A DNA stretch of 64,000 bases from Collybia mongolica. Lineage: Eukaryota > Basidiomycota > Agaricomycetes > Agaricales > Clitocybaceae. The notes beneath the pieces are model-generated. The model was not told the origin of the DNA. It made no database searches and saw nothing but the letters and a program-made list of their open reading frames with translations. Location: the NCBI GenBank assembly GCA_013420905.1, contig JAAXNY010000005.1, positions 1,488,001 through 1,552,000 of the forward strand. The letters run 5' to 3'. A program made the position numbers and the translations under genes. Position 1 is the stretch's first letter, and every line of letters begins with the position of its first letter. Shown here in pieces: positions 34,058 through 45,179 of the stretch.

Positions 34058-37000
34058 TCACCGCCTACTTCTCCGTCGAGCAGGGGTACCATAGGTTCCT
34101 CTTTGCCTTGGCTCAGGAAGGTACTCATCATCCTCGGCAGCCGCTTCTTCGTCATTCTCATTCGACGACTCGATATCTTCCTCTTCCTCTTCCGCTTCTT
34201 CGGCCCCATCCACATATCCCACTCCCATAAAAACAGGAGGGCCTCCCGCTCCTCCATGCGCGAGGAACCCTAATCTTTTACTTCTCGTCCCTACACCAAC
34301 CAACACCCCACTCTCTTCATCGTCATCTTCGTCATCCTCGTAATCATGATCGTCCTCCTCACGTACGTCCCGCATCTCTTCATCTAGGGTCAGACGACGA
34401 GCTGATCTCTGCCTCGTCCTCCCTGACGCAGATGATACCTGGGACGATGCCCCAACCGAAGAATGCATACTCTCTCCCCTCTGTTCGTCAGCCAACTTCT
34501 CCGACCGCGTAGAACTCCGCCTCGTTTTCCGTTCTTGTGTGGTATATGATTTGCGTTCTAGTTTTGACGTCTCCCCCTTCTCGCGGTAGGCAGATGTAGA
34601 TGACTCCCGCTCGAGTGATGTCCGAGCTTCTGCCTTGCGACGACGTGGTATTTGAGACCTCGGATGTTCAGGAGAAAACGTTAATAGCATGGGATCCTCC
34701 TCATCTGACTGCTGTGGTCGTCGTCTTGGGGGAGTTGGTGGCAAAGGCCTTGTACGCGTTGGTGGGCGAGGTTTACGGGGCGAGAGTGCAGGCAATGGCG
34801 ACGTAGGTGGGCGTTTTGCGAACAATTCGGCTGCATTTTGTGTGCGTGAATGTGGAGATTTTGGGGATGGAGGTGGCATCATAGAATGCCTAATTACGAC
34901 ATCCGTGGTCGTGCGTGACTGGCTTATGGATGACGTATCATCACCAAGCATATCGACATCGATAAAATCCGGTTGCTTCCCATAGGTATGAGGAGTTGAT
35001 GTATTTACTGGGATACCAGTTCCTTTGAAGCGGTATATGTTCCTAGATGGTAGTATTGGTGGTGTGGATGGAAGGCGGTCATCTAGATCAGCACCGTTGT
35101 CGGAGCATAGGGATGGCGTAGTAGCATCCGTGCCAGAGGCGGTAACACGAGCAGAGACAGGTATCGCGAGCCGGGCAGGCGGTGGGTATGACTGAGAAGA
35201 TAAGAACGAGGATGAAGATGTGGAAGCAAAGCTGGAATCAGAGGAGGCAAGGGATCGTCGTTTCACTGCTGTGCCTAATAGACAAAATATGCTGAGTAAT
35301 GTGCGCCATAACGGCCTCAACCGAGAAGAAAACGTACGGAGATCCTCTTGATATTCGGATAGCTCGTTAACATCCCTCTTTCTTTTATCTCCCACACGCA
35401 TGCTTGAGGGAAAGTCATCTTTCTCCTCAAAACTGTTCCGATGTGTGCTAAAAGATGAGTCCCCGACTTTCCTCAGAGACGCAACAAGGGACATTGATCC
35501 CTGGTTCGACGAATTCCGTCTTACAACGGGTCCTGACGACGGCTCCGCCGAAACTTTCTTCAGTCGCACTGTTTTCATTTCTGTGAGAAAAGCAACCATC
35601 TTATCAGGTGGTATCCCGATGGCTGGCTGGCCTTGTCGTCTGTTCAATAGGGGAGGATTTATGGGAGCTTCCACTGGTGGTGGGGCATGTTTGAGAGCGG
35701 CGCGGACAGAGGCGAAGTCGGTAGTAGGAATACGAGTCGAGCTTCCTACAATTGGAGGTGGCGGAGGCGGAGGCGGAGGTGGAGGAGGAGGAAGCATAGA
35801 TGTGTGTAAAGAGGTATGCTGTATTGGCCGTTTCGAAAGCTGTAACAGTTTCAGTAAATGTTAATACTTTGACACAAAAACTACGAACCTCCTCCTTCAG
35901 CCTCCTGATTTCATCTTCCAACATTTTAATTCGTTCCTTATCCACTGCTTTCTCGTGGTCCACTTCTTCGCCCAGATCCTTACCGTTCTCCCAACGTCGC
36001 TCGTGTCGTTGTTGTTCTTCTCTAGCGGCAAATAGCTCTCTCTCCTTTCCCCTTACTCTAACCTCACCAGATGTATCGCCTTCCAGTACATCTCGCTCCA
36101 GGACGTTATCAATTTCCCTCCATTTACCCTTTTCTCGCGAAGATAGCCGGGGATGATCTTCCTCTTGTTTGCTTGCTTTCCTTGGGCGAACAGGAGAATT
36201 GTTCGGACTGGGTAAAAGTATTGAAGGGTCAGCATCTACTTCGCCCACATGGAAACGTTCGACGGCAGCCTTGACAACCAGGCCACGACGAGAAGGGCCG
36301 GGGCCTTCACTTGGTTCGGGTGCGGGGGAAAGGCGGGTAGGCAAGGGGCTTATGATGCCAGGTTCGAAGCGAACATGGCGAGCTGGGTCTGGAACCAGTG
36401 AAGGAGAACGGGGAAAGAGCGAGCCAGGCATACTAATGGAAGGTCGACGTTTAAGTGCGCGCGGGAGGGATGGAGGAGATGGCGATGGCGATGTTGATTG
36501 CGAATGGTCGGATACGATTTGAAGCGGCTCCTCTAATGGAGGAGTGGCTGGCCTAGCACGTCGCGAATTGGGCTTCGTGTGAAACGAAGAGGATTTTCGA
36601 CTATCGCCTTGTCGGGAGGGTATCCCCTGTACGGTAGAAATTTAGCAAGCGTTACATGTGAAAAATCCTGAACACCAACGATTGGGTGGATGCTCGGGTC
36701 CTCGAAGGAGGTATATTCTACAGGACGTCTCTTAAATTAAGAGCTGGAGCGAATTATAGTTGTGATTACCTTCGACGCGTCCTTTAGAGTTTGAAATGAG
36801 GGGGTTTCGCGCATGAGCACGACTACGATGATGTATGGAAACTCCAGCATCTGAGTCGTCGGAAGCAGAGAGTTCTAGACCAAGAAATGACGTCTGAAAC
36901 ATTCAGGCATCGGATAGCTTTGGCGACATACCTTCAGCGTCTACCTGCGAACGCCTTACGCGTTGCTTCGACTCTGGCATCACAGACTTCCGTGATTGAG

Positions 37001-37309
37001 CTGGGCTTCGGTATCTGGACGTGCCATGCTCCTCTGTCCTGGGTGTTCTCGTCCTTACAGCCCCGCTGCGATGTTCTTTTGATTTTTTGGGGCGTGGCGG
37101 TGACGGTTCGAGCTCCTCCTGGCGCGCGTTGACTTAAAAAAAAGGCGGTTTAGAAGTACAAGAGCGTAACACACCTCGTCGTCATTGTATTCCACTTGAG
37201 ACCCGCCTGTGGCGTTTGTGACAAACGATTCAAGCTCCCTGGACACGAAACTAAAGACGCTAGAGAAGATTCCAGAGCCCTCAGATGTTGCGGCGCGCCG
37301 GTTCGCCAT
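34058..37309 (-). CDS. Long disordered proline-rich protein with WH2-like motif
   Basis: Seen: first exon MANRRAATSEGSGIFSSVFS through ATGGSQVE, then Ser/Arg/Pro-rich exons. A Glu/Lys/Arg-rich stretch (DKERIKMLEDEIRRLKEEL) is likely a coiled coil, followed by a 13-proline run at about 35760-35797. After that comes VAFLTEMKTVRLKKVS, which resembles an actin-binding WH2 motif (hydrophobic-x2-I/M then LKKV). The C-terminal third is phospho-site-like Ser/Pro sequence, then an acidic block (DDEDDDEESG) and a basic end (PARRRSRR), stop at 34058. An intron (gtacgt...ctattag) lies within the frame near 35270-35335. Polyproline next to WH2 is the layout of actin nucleation-promoting factors, where polyproline binds profilin and WH2 binds G-actin. 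That is inference, and no VCA or EVH1 module is clear. Confidence 0.65.
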
Positions 37310-37455
37310 AGTTTGGAGTAAACAGTAGAATCTTTAACACAAGATGGCCTTGCGAGACAAGTCCAAACAATACATTGTTGAACTGATTACGTCAGCAACC
37401 AGCCCATCCCGAAAAGTTTCTTCCACGACGCAGTTGCCAGTGAACAAGGGACGAC

Positions 37456-37859
37456 ATGGACGAAACTACACCACCACCTCCGCCTGAGGAGCAATCCCCA
37501 CCCCCGCCACCCCCACAAACACACACCGGATCTCCAACAGACTTCCTGAAAGGCGTGGTCGGAAAGCGTGTTATCGTCAGGTTGACCTCGGGCGTCGATT
37601 ATCAAGGTGCGCAGGGTCTGACCTGCGAAGCTCATCCTACGATCAAATTCAACAACCCATAGGAATACTCTCATGCCTTGATGGTTATATGAATATTGCA
37701 TTGGAACAGACAGAAGAGCATGTGAACGGAGCCATTACCAATCGATATGGCGATGCTTTCATTAGAGGCAATAACGGTGCGCCCTTGTCCTGATTACATG
37801 TGTTACTTTGGTTAAACTCTCGATCAGTTCTTTACATCTCTGCCGCAGAGGCAATATAG
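37456..37859 (+). CDS. LSM6: U6 snRNA-associated Sm-like protein LSm6
   Basis: Seen: MDETTPPPPPEEQSPPPPPP precedes SPTDFLKGVVGKRVIVRLTS, GVDYQG, an intron (gtgcgc...ccatag), then ILSCLDGYMNIALEQTEEHV and GDAFIRGNN, a second intron and VLYISAAEAI, stop at 37857-37859. Sm motif 1 (GVDYxGxLxxxDxxMN) and Sm motif 2 (FIRGNNVLYI) are complete. Known: LSm6 is part of the LSm2-8 ring on U6 snRNA and the LSm1-7 ring in mRNA decay. Odd: the Pro-rich N-terminal extension of about 25 residues is absent from most LSm6 proteins. It is divergent from the proline-rich gene across 146 bp. Confidence 0.95.
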
Positions 37860-38817
37860 CACGAGCGTGAGGGAATGCTTCTGCACAGCAGGATGTTAGC
37901 CAGTTCGGGGCAGTCAACGGCTCGGCCCGGAACATGTTTGGGACAGTAATATCATTTGAAGGTTCAAATACCTTGCACGCGTATAGTCCATGTGGAAAAG
38001 AGCCTGTAATCGTATAAATCAAGCTCAAGAATGCGAGTGGACTTGATTGACGTCCACATACCGTGCCCATTTAGAATAAATACATGTACATAGTTACATA
38101 CATAAGAGGATTGATAGCAATCGGATGAGTACAAAATTCACTTACACATGTGAGTATATGATGTACACAGAAGGATTAGGCATTAGCCCTGATCAAGCGT
38201 AGTATCACATAAAATGCAACCAACACGTTCCAATAAGCGCCAGTAGCATACGCGAGAGAAGGGTTGCACATTTGGGGTTACCAAAGTTTGCGTAAAGCTG
38301 GTTTGATGAGTCCCAACGATCGACTTTGCCACAGCTTGAGAACGAAAGAGGCGCCCAACATTTCGTGGGCGCATGTCTTGCCTGAGGCCATGTGGCGTAT
38401 CAAGATCCATCGAAAGTATATTTTCTTGAATCCGAAACGCAGGTAAGCGTTGGCATGGGATTGATTAGGTTGTAGGAAATTTGAAGATTCTTGTAACTTG
38501 CAAATAACAAAATAGGCGAAGGAGAGACAGCGAGAATGATTACTAGAGAACATTTTGAGACGAGGTAACTTGAAAACTTGGTTTTTTGCTATCGAATAGG
38601 GTCCAATCTTGTTCACGGATGCATGTAGGATGGATAGAGATGAAAATTTGAAGATAAAACTTGAGGAACGATGGCCAAGCAAATTGAGAACCTCTTCATC
38701 ACTTGTTTCATTTTGAACCTTTGCCCTTGACCTTCTTGACAACTTCTTGACCATATAGGGGCCAACATACCATGAACGAATCCTATAACCGTATAAACTA
38801 GTTCAAGGATCAGACCT
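37860..38817. other. Intergenic between converging genes
   Basis: 3' sides of LSM6 (+) and the TRA2-like gene (-). Frames at 37762-38070 and 38278-38754 on the minus strand are AT-shifted and match nothing. A long 3' UTR of the TRA2-like gene is likely. Confidence 0.4.
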
Positions 38818-39933
38818 TTACCAGCGTTGAGAGTCTCCGGATGTCGGCGCCGGTGCGGAGTTGCCGGAAGGAGGATCATAATCCCGCCCACCACCACCAC
38901 CACCCCGTGCAGGGCTACTACCCCTTGGAGGGCTCCTTGAATAGCTTCGACGACGTCGGTAATCGGGCGAGTACCTTCCACCACGTGAAGGTGCTGGGCT
39001 GCGACGATCACGCCAGTCCCTGCTGTCCCGGCCGTAAGGGTCACGGTCTTTATCACGATCGCTTCGGCGATGGGAGTCACCACGATAGGAATCACGGATG
39101 GAGTCACGGTGATCGCGGCCGCCACCATGGTAAGAGTCACGACCACCTCCACGACGATGACCCATGTACTCGCCAGGGGTAGGAGCATGAGGCCGATCGG
39201 TGACAGAGTAGTCTACTCGGATTCGACGTCCGTTTAGATCCTATAAACCATTATAAAGATAGGGAAAACGAAAGACATTGTTTTGCAACTTACGACACCA
39301 TTTAGCTCTTGGATGCAACGAGTAGCGTCTTCAACAGTGGCCATCTTGATGAAACCGAACCCGCGGGAGCGGTCTGACTGCTTTTGTATCTGTGAGTGAT
39401 GCCCTCATGCCGCATGGTTACCAGGAAGACTAACCCTCTGATCATAAACTATGGTGACTTTTTCAACTCGGCCAAAGCGACTGAATTCTTCATCTAAATC
39501 ACGTTCTTGGGTCCGGATGCTAAGTCCAAAGACCCCAAGCACGTTAGATGGATTGGGCGCCTGCTAGTAACCATAAGGAACACATGTAACTTAAAATGGA
39601 GATATTTGACGCACAATGGGGGCATGAGGCGCACGCCTGGGGGGAGGGGACCTTCGCCTGTAAGGGCTTCTATAGCCTCTGTCTCCACGGTCTCCTGTAG
39701 CGCCATTGCTGCGAGCGGCAGGACTGCGAGAACGAGAACGACCACGTGCAGGAGCAGACTCACGCTCTGCTGGCACTGGCGCCAACGGGGGCGCAGTGTA
39801 AGCATCAGAGTAGGGGTCTACAGGCGGGGCGGTGGCGTTTTCTGCGTACTAAAGGTAGGGACAACATGAGCTCTCACAGCTCTGAAGGGCTTGCCCAGTG
39901 GGCGACAACGATTTATGAGAAAAAACTCACCAT
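38818..39933 (-). CDS. TRA2-like SR splicing regulator with one RRM
   Basis: Seen: the ATG at 39931-39933 is directly followed by a GT donor, so the first coding exon is the Met codon alone. Then [20 protein letters not shown], an RS-type stretch ([20 protein letters not shown]), and the [23 protein letters not shown] with RNP2 LGVFGL, then [17 protein letters not shown] and [20 protein letters not shown] with RNP1 RGFGFIKM, then [20 protein letters not shown]. The C-terminus is Arg/Asp/Ser/Gly-rich ([20 protein letters not shown]), stop at 38818. Known: RS-RRM-RS order with the H[AT]P-type linker after the RRM is that of transformer-2, which binds GAA-rich exonic enhancers. At least four introns. 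Nuclear, phosphorylated by SRPK-type kinases in relatives. Confidence 0.88.
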
Positions 39934-40263
39934 GATGGTTCGACTTCAGGAAGTGTTGGTACTTGTTTGTGGCAATGAAGACATTCCCAATGCCGCAATT
40001 TTGCGCTCAAGCGTAGCTCATCCACAATTTCGGCATCTCCTTGGGAAAAAACTGGGCGTAAACTACATGCCGCGCTGCGCATTATTCTTCCTATAAGTTG
40101 GGACAGTTTAAAAGTCTGCCCCTGTCTCTTTCATGAAAATTTGAGGCTCCAGCAGGTCTGATCGATTTAGGCGGAGATTGAACCCAAATCCAGTGACTGC
40201 ACAGTTCATCAAGCCTCCTCGATCGGGAAACAGGTCCAAACACATATCCCGGCAAGAACCAAA
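39934..40263. promoter_or_regulatory. Shared promoter of TRA2-like gene (-) and RPL18 (+)
   Basis: 330 bp between divergent start codons. Both genes begin with an ATG-only first coding exon, so both 5' UTRs also lie here. Specific factor sites are not identified. Confidence 0.5.
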
Positions 40264-41109
40264 ATGGTGAGCTCGTCGTCGAGCCTTGTGTCTAGCAATG
40301 AAATACTGATAGAGACTGCTAGGGAATCGACATCAAGGCCCACCACGTCAAGAAGGGAGCGCGCACAGCCCCCAAGAGCGAGGATCCCTACCTTCTCCTC
40401 CTCGTCAAGGTATGACAATATCATCTCTTTTATCAGGGATTGTATCTAACGTTTCGTTCAGCTGTACCGGTTCTTAGCGCGCCGAACGGATGCCAATTTC
40501 AACAAGGTCTCTAGTCCTCCGTGAACCTATGTTTTTAATTATCAAACTCAATTATGTATCCCGACCTTAGGTTATCCTCCACCGCCTCTTCCTGTCCAAA
40601 GTCAACCGCCCTCCTATTTCCCTATCAAGAATTGTAAAAGAGACCTCGAACGCCGGCGATCTTGATTCAAAGATTATTGTTCAAGTTGGAACCGTCACCG
40701 ATGATATCCGACAAATCGTCGTCCCCAAGTTAACTGTCGCGGCACTTCGCTTCACACGGGCCGCCAAGGAGCGGATCTTGAATGCAGGAGGAGAGGCATT
40801 GACGCTTGATCAGTTAGCATTGAGGTCGCCTACGGGAGCCAACACCGTTCTGCTGAGAGGCGTGAAGAACTCGCGAGAGGCCAACAAGCACTTTGGAATG
40901 GGTGAGTGCAACCTTATCTTCCCGACTTCCGGCCTGCTTGACGTGTTAAATATAGGTCCCCACAAACACAAGAAACCCTATACCATCTCCAAGGGCCGCA
41001 AGGTGACCAACTTGACTCCCATACCCTCGAGGTCGACTAAATTATTCACTGTATCTCCCAGTTCGAGCAAGCTCGTGGACGCCGAAAGTCCAAAGGTTTC
41101 AAAGTATAG
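40264..41109 (+). CDS. RPL18: 60S ribosomal protein L18 (eL18)
   Basis: Seen: ATG at 40264-40266 directly followed by an intron (gtgagc...tgctag), then [30 protein letters not shown] second intron, then [16 protein letters not shown] third, then [27 protein letters not shown] and [38 protein letters not shown]. Two more introns bring [16 protein letters not shown] and [15 protein letters not shown], stop at 41107-41109. Length and sequence follow eL18 throughout. Known: eL18 is an essential large-subunit protein. Five introns in a gene this small fit basidiomycete ribosomal protein genes. Confidence 0.97.
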
Positions 41110-41965
41110 GAACCTTCTGTCAAAACACATCAGGGAGTTGTCAGACGTATGTCACGGTGCGGGCTCAGTGGTGGTGGTACCGACTTTATGCGATATGTCA
41201 TGGTTCCCTCCTACTTTTACGATGTATGCATTTCATCCCATCTTACATGCGCTGGCGGTATTTGTGTCATCAAGCCCACCTTTAAGAGTACAACCGAAAC
41301 TACTACGATATTATTTCTTCCGTCAAAGAGCTGAGGCGTTACCAACATTCATCACCGCGTCTTTCCACTTACAAATGAGGTGTGTGCTTCGCTTCGGAAT
41401 TTGTGATATATACGCTTCATACCTTAGGAGGGTTTGGGTTCGAACAAAGTCACACTTGGAACAGTGTTACACTTGTCAACTAGTCATGGAACTCTCACCA
41501 TGCACCAGAGAGTCGATGTCCCAGCTGACAATCCCACCGCGTTCTATAGATAAATAACGGATTTCACGTTAATATCCTTCAGGGCGCGCCTCGGCGGCCT
41601 GGAAGTTGACACCTCAGAACGACCACCACGACAAGAAGCAACAGCTGCCATTGCACTCCCATGCGACAAACCAACCACTTCACTTTCCTTGCTCCCTCTC
41701 CAGAAACAAGTCTCGTAGATGTTTCAGCCTTGCCAACGGCACGCCTTTTCGGGTACGGCCAGCTGCAGGGCTCTGTAGCACATCTAACAGACACAACGTT
41801 TCCTGTGTGAATCTCTCGTGTCCGAAGGCTTCTCTCGGGGTTCCGCAGGGAACAATATACCATTGCAAGGACCGAACACCACATGTATATGCTCCATGTC
41901 AGCACATAAAACGAACGCACCAAAGCTCCATGCTTCACAGGGTCTTCCCTGCTTTTAGTAGAATT
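41110..41965. other. Intergenic, no supported gene
   Basis: 3' flank of RPL18 and promoter of the secreted hydrolase. Long frames run across it on both strands but contain no recognisable motif, and the hydrolase signal peptide begins only at 41966. Confidence 0.45.
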
Positions 41966-43223
41966 ATGTTCGCTCCTCTTGCAGCACTACTCTCCCTCTC
42001 ACTGGGCTACATTGCTGCTGCCTCGCATGAGATTGGAACTCTCCACCGTCGGCAGTACTTTTACGTTGGCCAGAGCTATGTAGGGCAGGGGAACTCAAGC
42101 ATTGCCGACGGTCAAATGTATGTCGAGCACCTCACGCCCGCAAAGATATCACAACCATTTCCTCTCGTGATGATCCACGGGCATGGTAGGTTATGTTCGT
42201 CTTTCCTTACGCTCCCTTGACGCACCTTAAAGATATGACTGGCACCAACTTTTTAAATACCCCCGATGGGCGCATGGGTTGGGCGGATTATTTCCTGAGC
42301 AAAGGATACGAAGTACGCCCTGGCTTGTTATGATGTATCATACAGAATACAAATGCCTCTTTCCCTAGGTATACCTTGTTGATCAACCTGCACGAGGGCG
42401 TTCCCCATACCAACGCAGCGTCGATGGGATTATAAGTACAAACACCACGTTTATTGTTGAATCCCGCTTCACTGCACCAGAACGCTTTAAATTCTGGCCT
42501 CAAGCGTCGCTGCATACGCAATGGCCCGGCAATGGAAGCATGGGAGACCCTATATTTGACCGTTTTTTCGCTTCAACCACACCCAGCCTGGAATCTGATA
42601 CCACCACAGCGGAAAAAGTGAAGGTTGCGGGATCAGAACTACTCGACCGAATTGGTGTAAGTCCTCATCACTATCTATAAAGGTTCTCTCCTCCCGCTAA
42701 ACGAAAACCACAGCCTGTTGTCCTTATCGTACACTCCCAGGCTGGACAACATGGCTGGATCCTCGGTGACGCCCGTCCATCACTCATCAAAGCCATCGTT
42801 TCGATCGAACCTACGGGACCGCCGTTTATCAATGCTGTCTTCTCCAACACCTCCGCTCGACAATTCGGTCTGACTGACATCCCTGTTACGTACTCACCAC
42901 CCATCACGTCGGCCGATGAACTGGGCCGGGTCGTGGCCAGCAACGACAGTTTTATTTGCTTCAAACAGACATTGCCACCAAGGAAGCTCGTCAATCTTGC
43001 CCAAGTGCCAGTTCTGATGGTGACTTCAGAGGCCAGTTATCATGCGATCTACGACGGCTGTAGTGCCCAGTATCTACAACAGGCAGGCGTCTCAGTCGAG
43101 CACGTGCGTCTCCCAGATGTGGGAATACATGGGAATGGACATATGATGTTCATGGAGAAGAATAACTTGCAGATCGCGGAAGAAGTTTTGGAGACATGGA
43201 TATCCAGGATGATTCATCGTTAA
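41966..43223 (+). CDS. Secreted alpha/beta hydrolase (esterase-like)
   Basis: Seen: signal peptide MFAPLAALLSLSLGYIAAAS from the ATG at 41966, chosen because the hydrophobic core begins there. The mature part has YVEHLTPAKISQPFPLVMIH, an HGH oxyanion element split by an intron, then MTGTNFLNTPDGRMGWADYF, VYLVDQPARGRSPYQRSVDG, and after another intron VVLIVHSQAGQHGWILGDAR, whose HSQAG is the nucleophile elbow GxSxG variant (H-x-S-x-G). The probable catalytic His is in VGIHGNGHMMFMEKN near the end. Known: this fold covers secreted fungal esterases and lipases of broad or unknown substrate. Four introns at least. The substrate is not predictable from motifs. It is probably extracellular. Confidence 0.85.
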
Positions 43224-43446
43224 AGATAGTTGTGGCAACTTACAGGCGATCGCGACTGTCATGTATGCAGTGTAACGGACTCCCAAATACTTTCTATCCA
43301 AATACTTTCTACTCACCAAGAAATGTTGAGACGAATTAGGAGATTGTCGCGTATGTGGTATAGGCATATAGACATTAGTACATGTCTAGGTATCAGGATA
43401 GGTTTATATACTACATTATGCAGCTGCTTTGGGAAGGAGTGGAAAC

Positions 43447-43841
43447 TCAGTATCTCTGTCGAATAGACACATGATGCCTTGGGGTAGAACGAATTCCCAA
43501 AGCGCGTTTGACTTTAGTCATGAAAGGAACATGTGTCTCGCGCCCACGACCCTGTACAATTTCGATTAGCCTATGGCCCGACTCACGTTGACAATGCTCT
43601 TACCATTGCTCTGAGTTCATGCTTTGCATGTTTTCGTCCTTTCCTCGTCGTATGAGGATTAGAAAGTGCGGCTTCTGGTATGCGGATGAATCCTAGTCCC
43701 AAGTATATTTCACGGCAAGTATAACTTACTGTGACCACCCGCGACACGATCCCTGTCTTTGTGGGTGCGGAAGAAGTGGTGATGAGTGGTGCGATGGGAA
43801 GAAGTAACCGTACGAGGCTTGCGACGACCGAAGAGAGGCAT
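43447..43841 (-). CDS. Small basic protein, conserved-looking, unknown function
   Basis: Seen: MPLFGRRKPRTVTSSHRTTH, then FFRTHKDRDRVAGGH. An intron (gtaagt...taccag), then KAALSNPHTTRKGRKHAKHE, LRAM, a second intron (gtaaga...gtacag), then GRGRETHVPFMTKVKRALGI and RSTPRHHVSIRQRY, stop at 43447-43449. About 95 residues, very rich in Arg, Lys and His, no Cys. The block DRVAGGxKAALxNPxTTRxGRKHAKxEL resembles short proteins I recall from other mushroom genomes without assigned function. The splice sites are clean. Basic charge would allow nucleic-acid binding, but that is only a possibility. Confidence 0.75.
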
Positions 43842-44291
43842 GCTGTTAATTTGGAGAAGATTTGGTAACGGTTCTGTTTACTGGTGGTTGAGCTACTTAA
43901 GAAGTGATCAAGGAATAATTAGTGGGGGTTAGGACGACGGAACGCTTTTATAGACCTATGGTCCTAGTTGCCCCATGAAGATATCGACGTCGACGCACGT
44001 CAGTCGGTGGCAGGTTAGCTCCTGGCCTTGACTGTGCATGACGTGAAAACTGGAGCTGGAGTCGAGGAGAGGAGCAGAGGCGGTGTCAGGACGCGTCAAT
44101 TGCAAATGACAGCATCACTCGCACGTGACTTGAACCGTGGGCATTACTCCTCAGAGTCGGTCAATCTTATCGAGCTGTAAATCATCTCTAATAATGAGGA
44201 ATTTGGCGACTGTTCGATTACAATCTGTGAGCTAGTGTACAATCTCTCCATAAACTAAACTTCATTCTCGTTGCCGGATGTTACATCCACA
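43842..44291. other. Intergenic
   Basis: Promoter of the small basic protein gene and 3' side of the coiled-coil gene. Nothing else is supported. Confidence 0.4.
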
Positions 44292-45179
44292 CTATCCACT
44301 GCCCATACCCTGACCACCTACTCCAGGCGCAGCACCAGGCATCCCTTGAGTGCCCATTCCTTGATTGCCCACTCCTTGTGTGCCCGGTCCTTGGCCACCA
44401 GCCGGTATTTGGCCTGCCCCTGTTGCCTGGCCAGTACCCGTCGCAGTATGCCCGCTTTGTGCTCCTTGGATTCCTCCCACCCCTGGCCCCGTTCCTTGAC
44501 CAGTGCCAGTCATCGGAGCATGCGTACCCTGTACCCCGTGGCCACCTCCTGGCCCTACCCCACCACTACCAGCTGTGTTTCCGGCGGATGAACCCGATGT
44601 GGTACTATGAAGCTCGGAAAGCTTCGCCTCACGTCCTTGCTACCAGACCTCAAATTAGACTATTATTCCTCTAATACAGATCATTGTCACTTGCGTTGTG
44701 CGTATGCTGTTCTTTAATCACGGCTTGGACCTGTGCCTTCTTCGCATCCAAGTCCTTTTGCAGCTTTACATCCTCTCTTTTTCTCAGCTGTACGTTATGC
44801 ACGTCAGGATATTGTCAAAATCAACCGGAGGGCTATTTTTCAGCACTGACTTCTATGTCCTGCTCAGCACCATGAAGGTTCGTGACAGCCATGTCGTGGT
44901 GGTGGGTCGCTTTGTTCACGGCCTTTGTAGCTTCCAGCTCCTTTTTGTGTGCCTTATCGAGCATGGCCTCAGCCTTGTGAACTGCCTATATTACTGTAGG
45001 TGGAACCTGGGATCGCCAAAAGTAGAGAATAATACCTTGTGTGCCTTTGCCTGAGCCTTTTCCGTGCTGGACAGTTCTTTCATGGCATGTTTGACTCGAT
45101 CTTCTTCAGTCCTTCCTTCCTTTACTATTTCCTTCTCCAGTTTCTTCAACACTTGTGGGGATGTCGATTGTGTGGTCAT
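44292..45179 (-). CDS. Coiled-coil protein with Gly-rich tail, unknown function
   Basis: Seen: MTTQSTSPQVLKKLEKEIVK then EGRTEEDRVKHAMKELSSTE and KAQAKAHK. Introns lead to AVHKAEAMLDKAHKKELEAT, KAVNKATHHDMAVTNLHGAE, then REDVKLQKDLDAKKAQVQAV and IKEQHTH. The last part is Gly, Gln, Thr and Pro-rich with imperfect short repeats (GMGTQGM, GTGQATGAGQ), stop at 44292-44294. The N-terminal two thirds is one amphipathic, Ala/Lys/Glu-rich coiled coil. About 190-200 residues. No catalytic motif. It resembles hydrophilic stress-type proteins in composition, but that is not enough to name a role. Confidence 0.7.
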
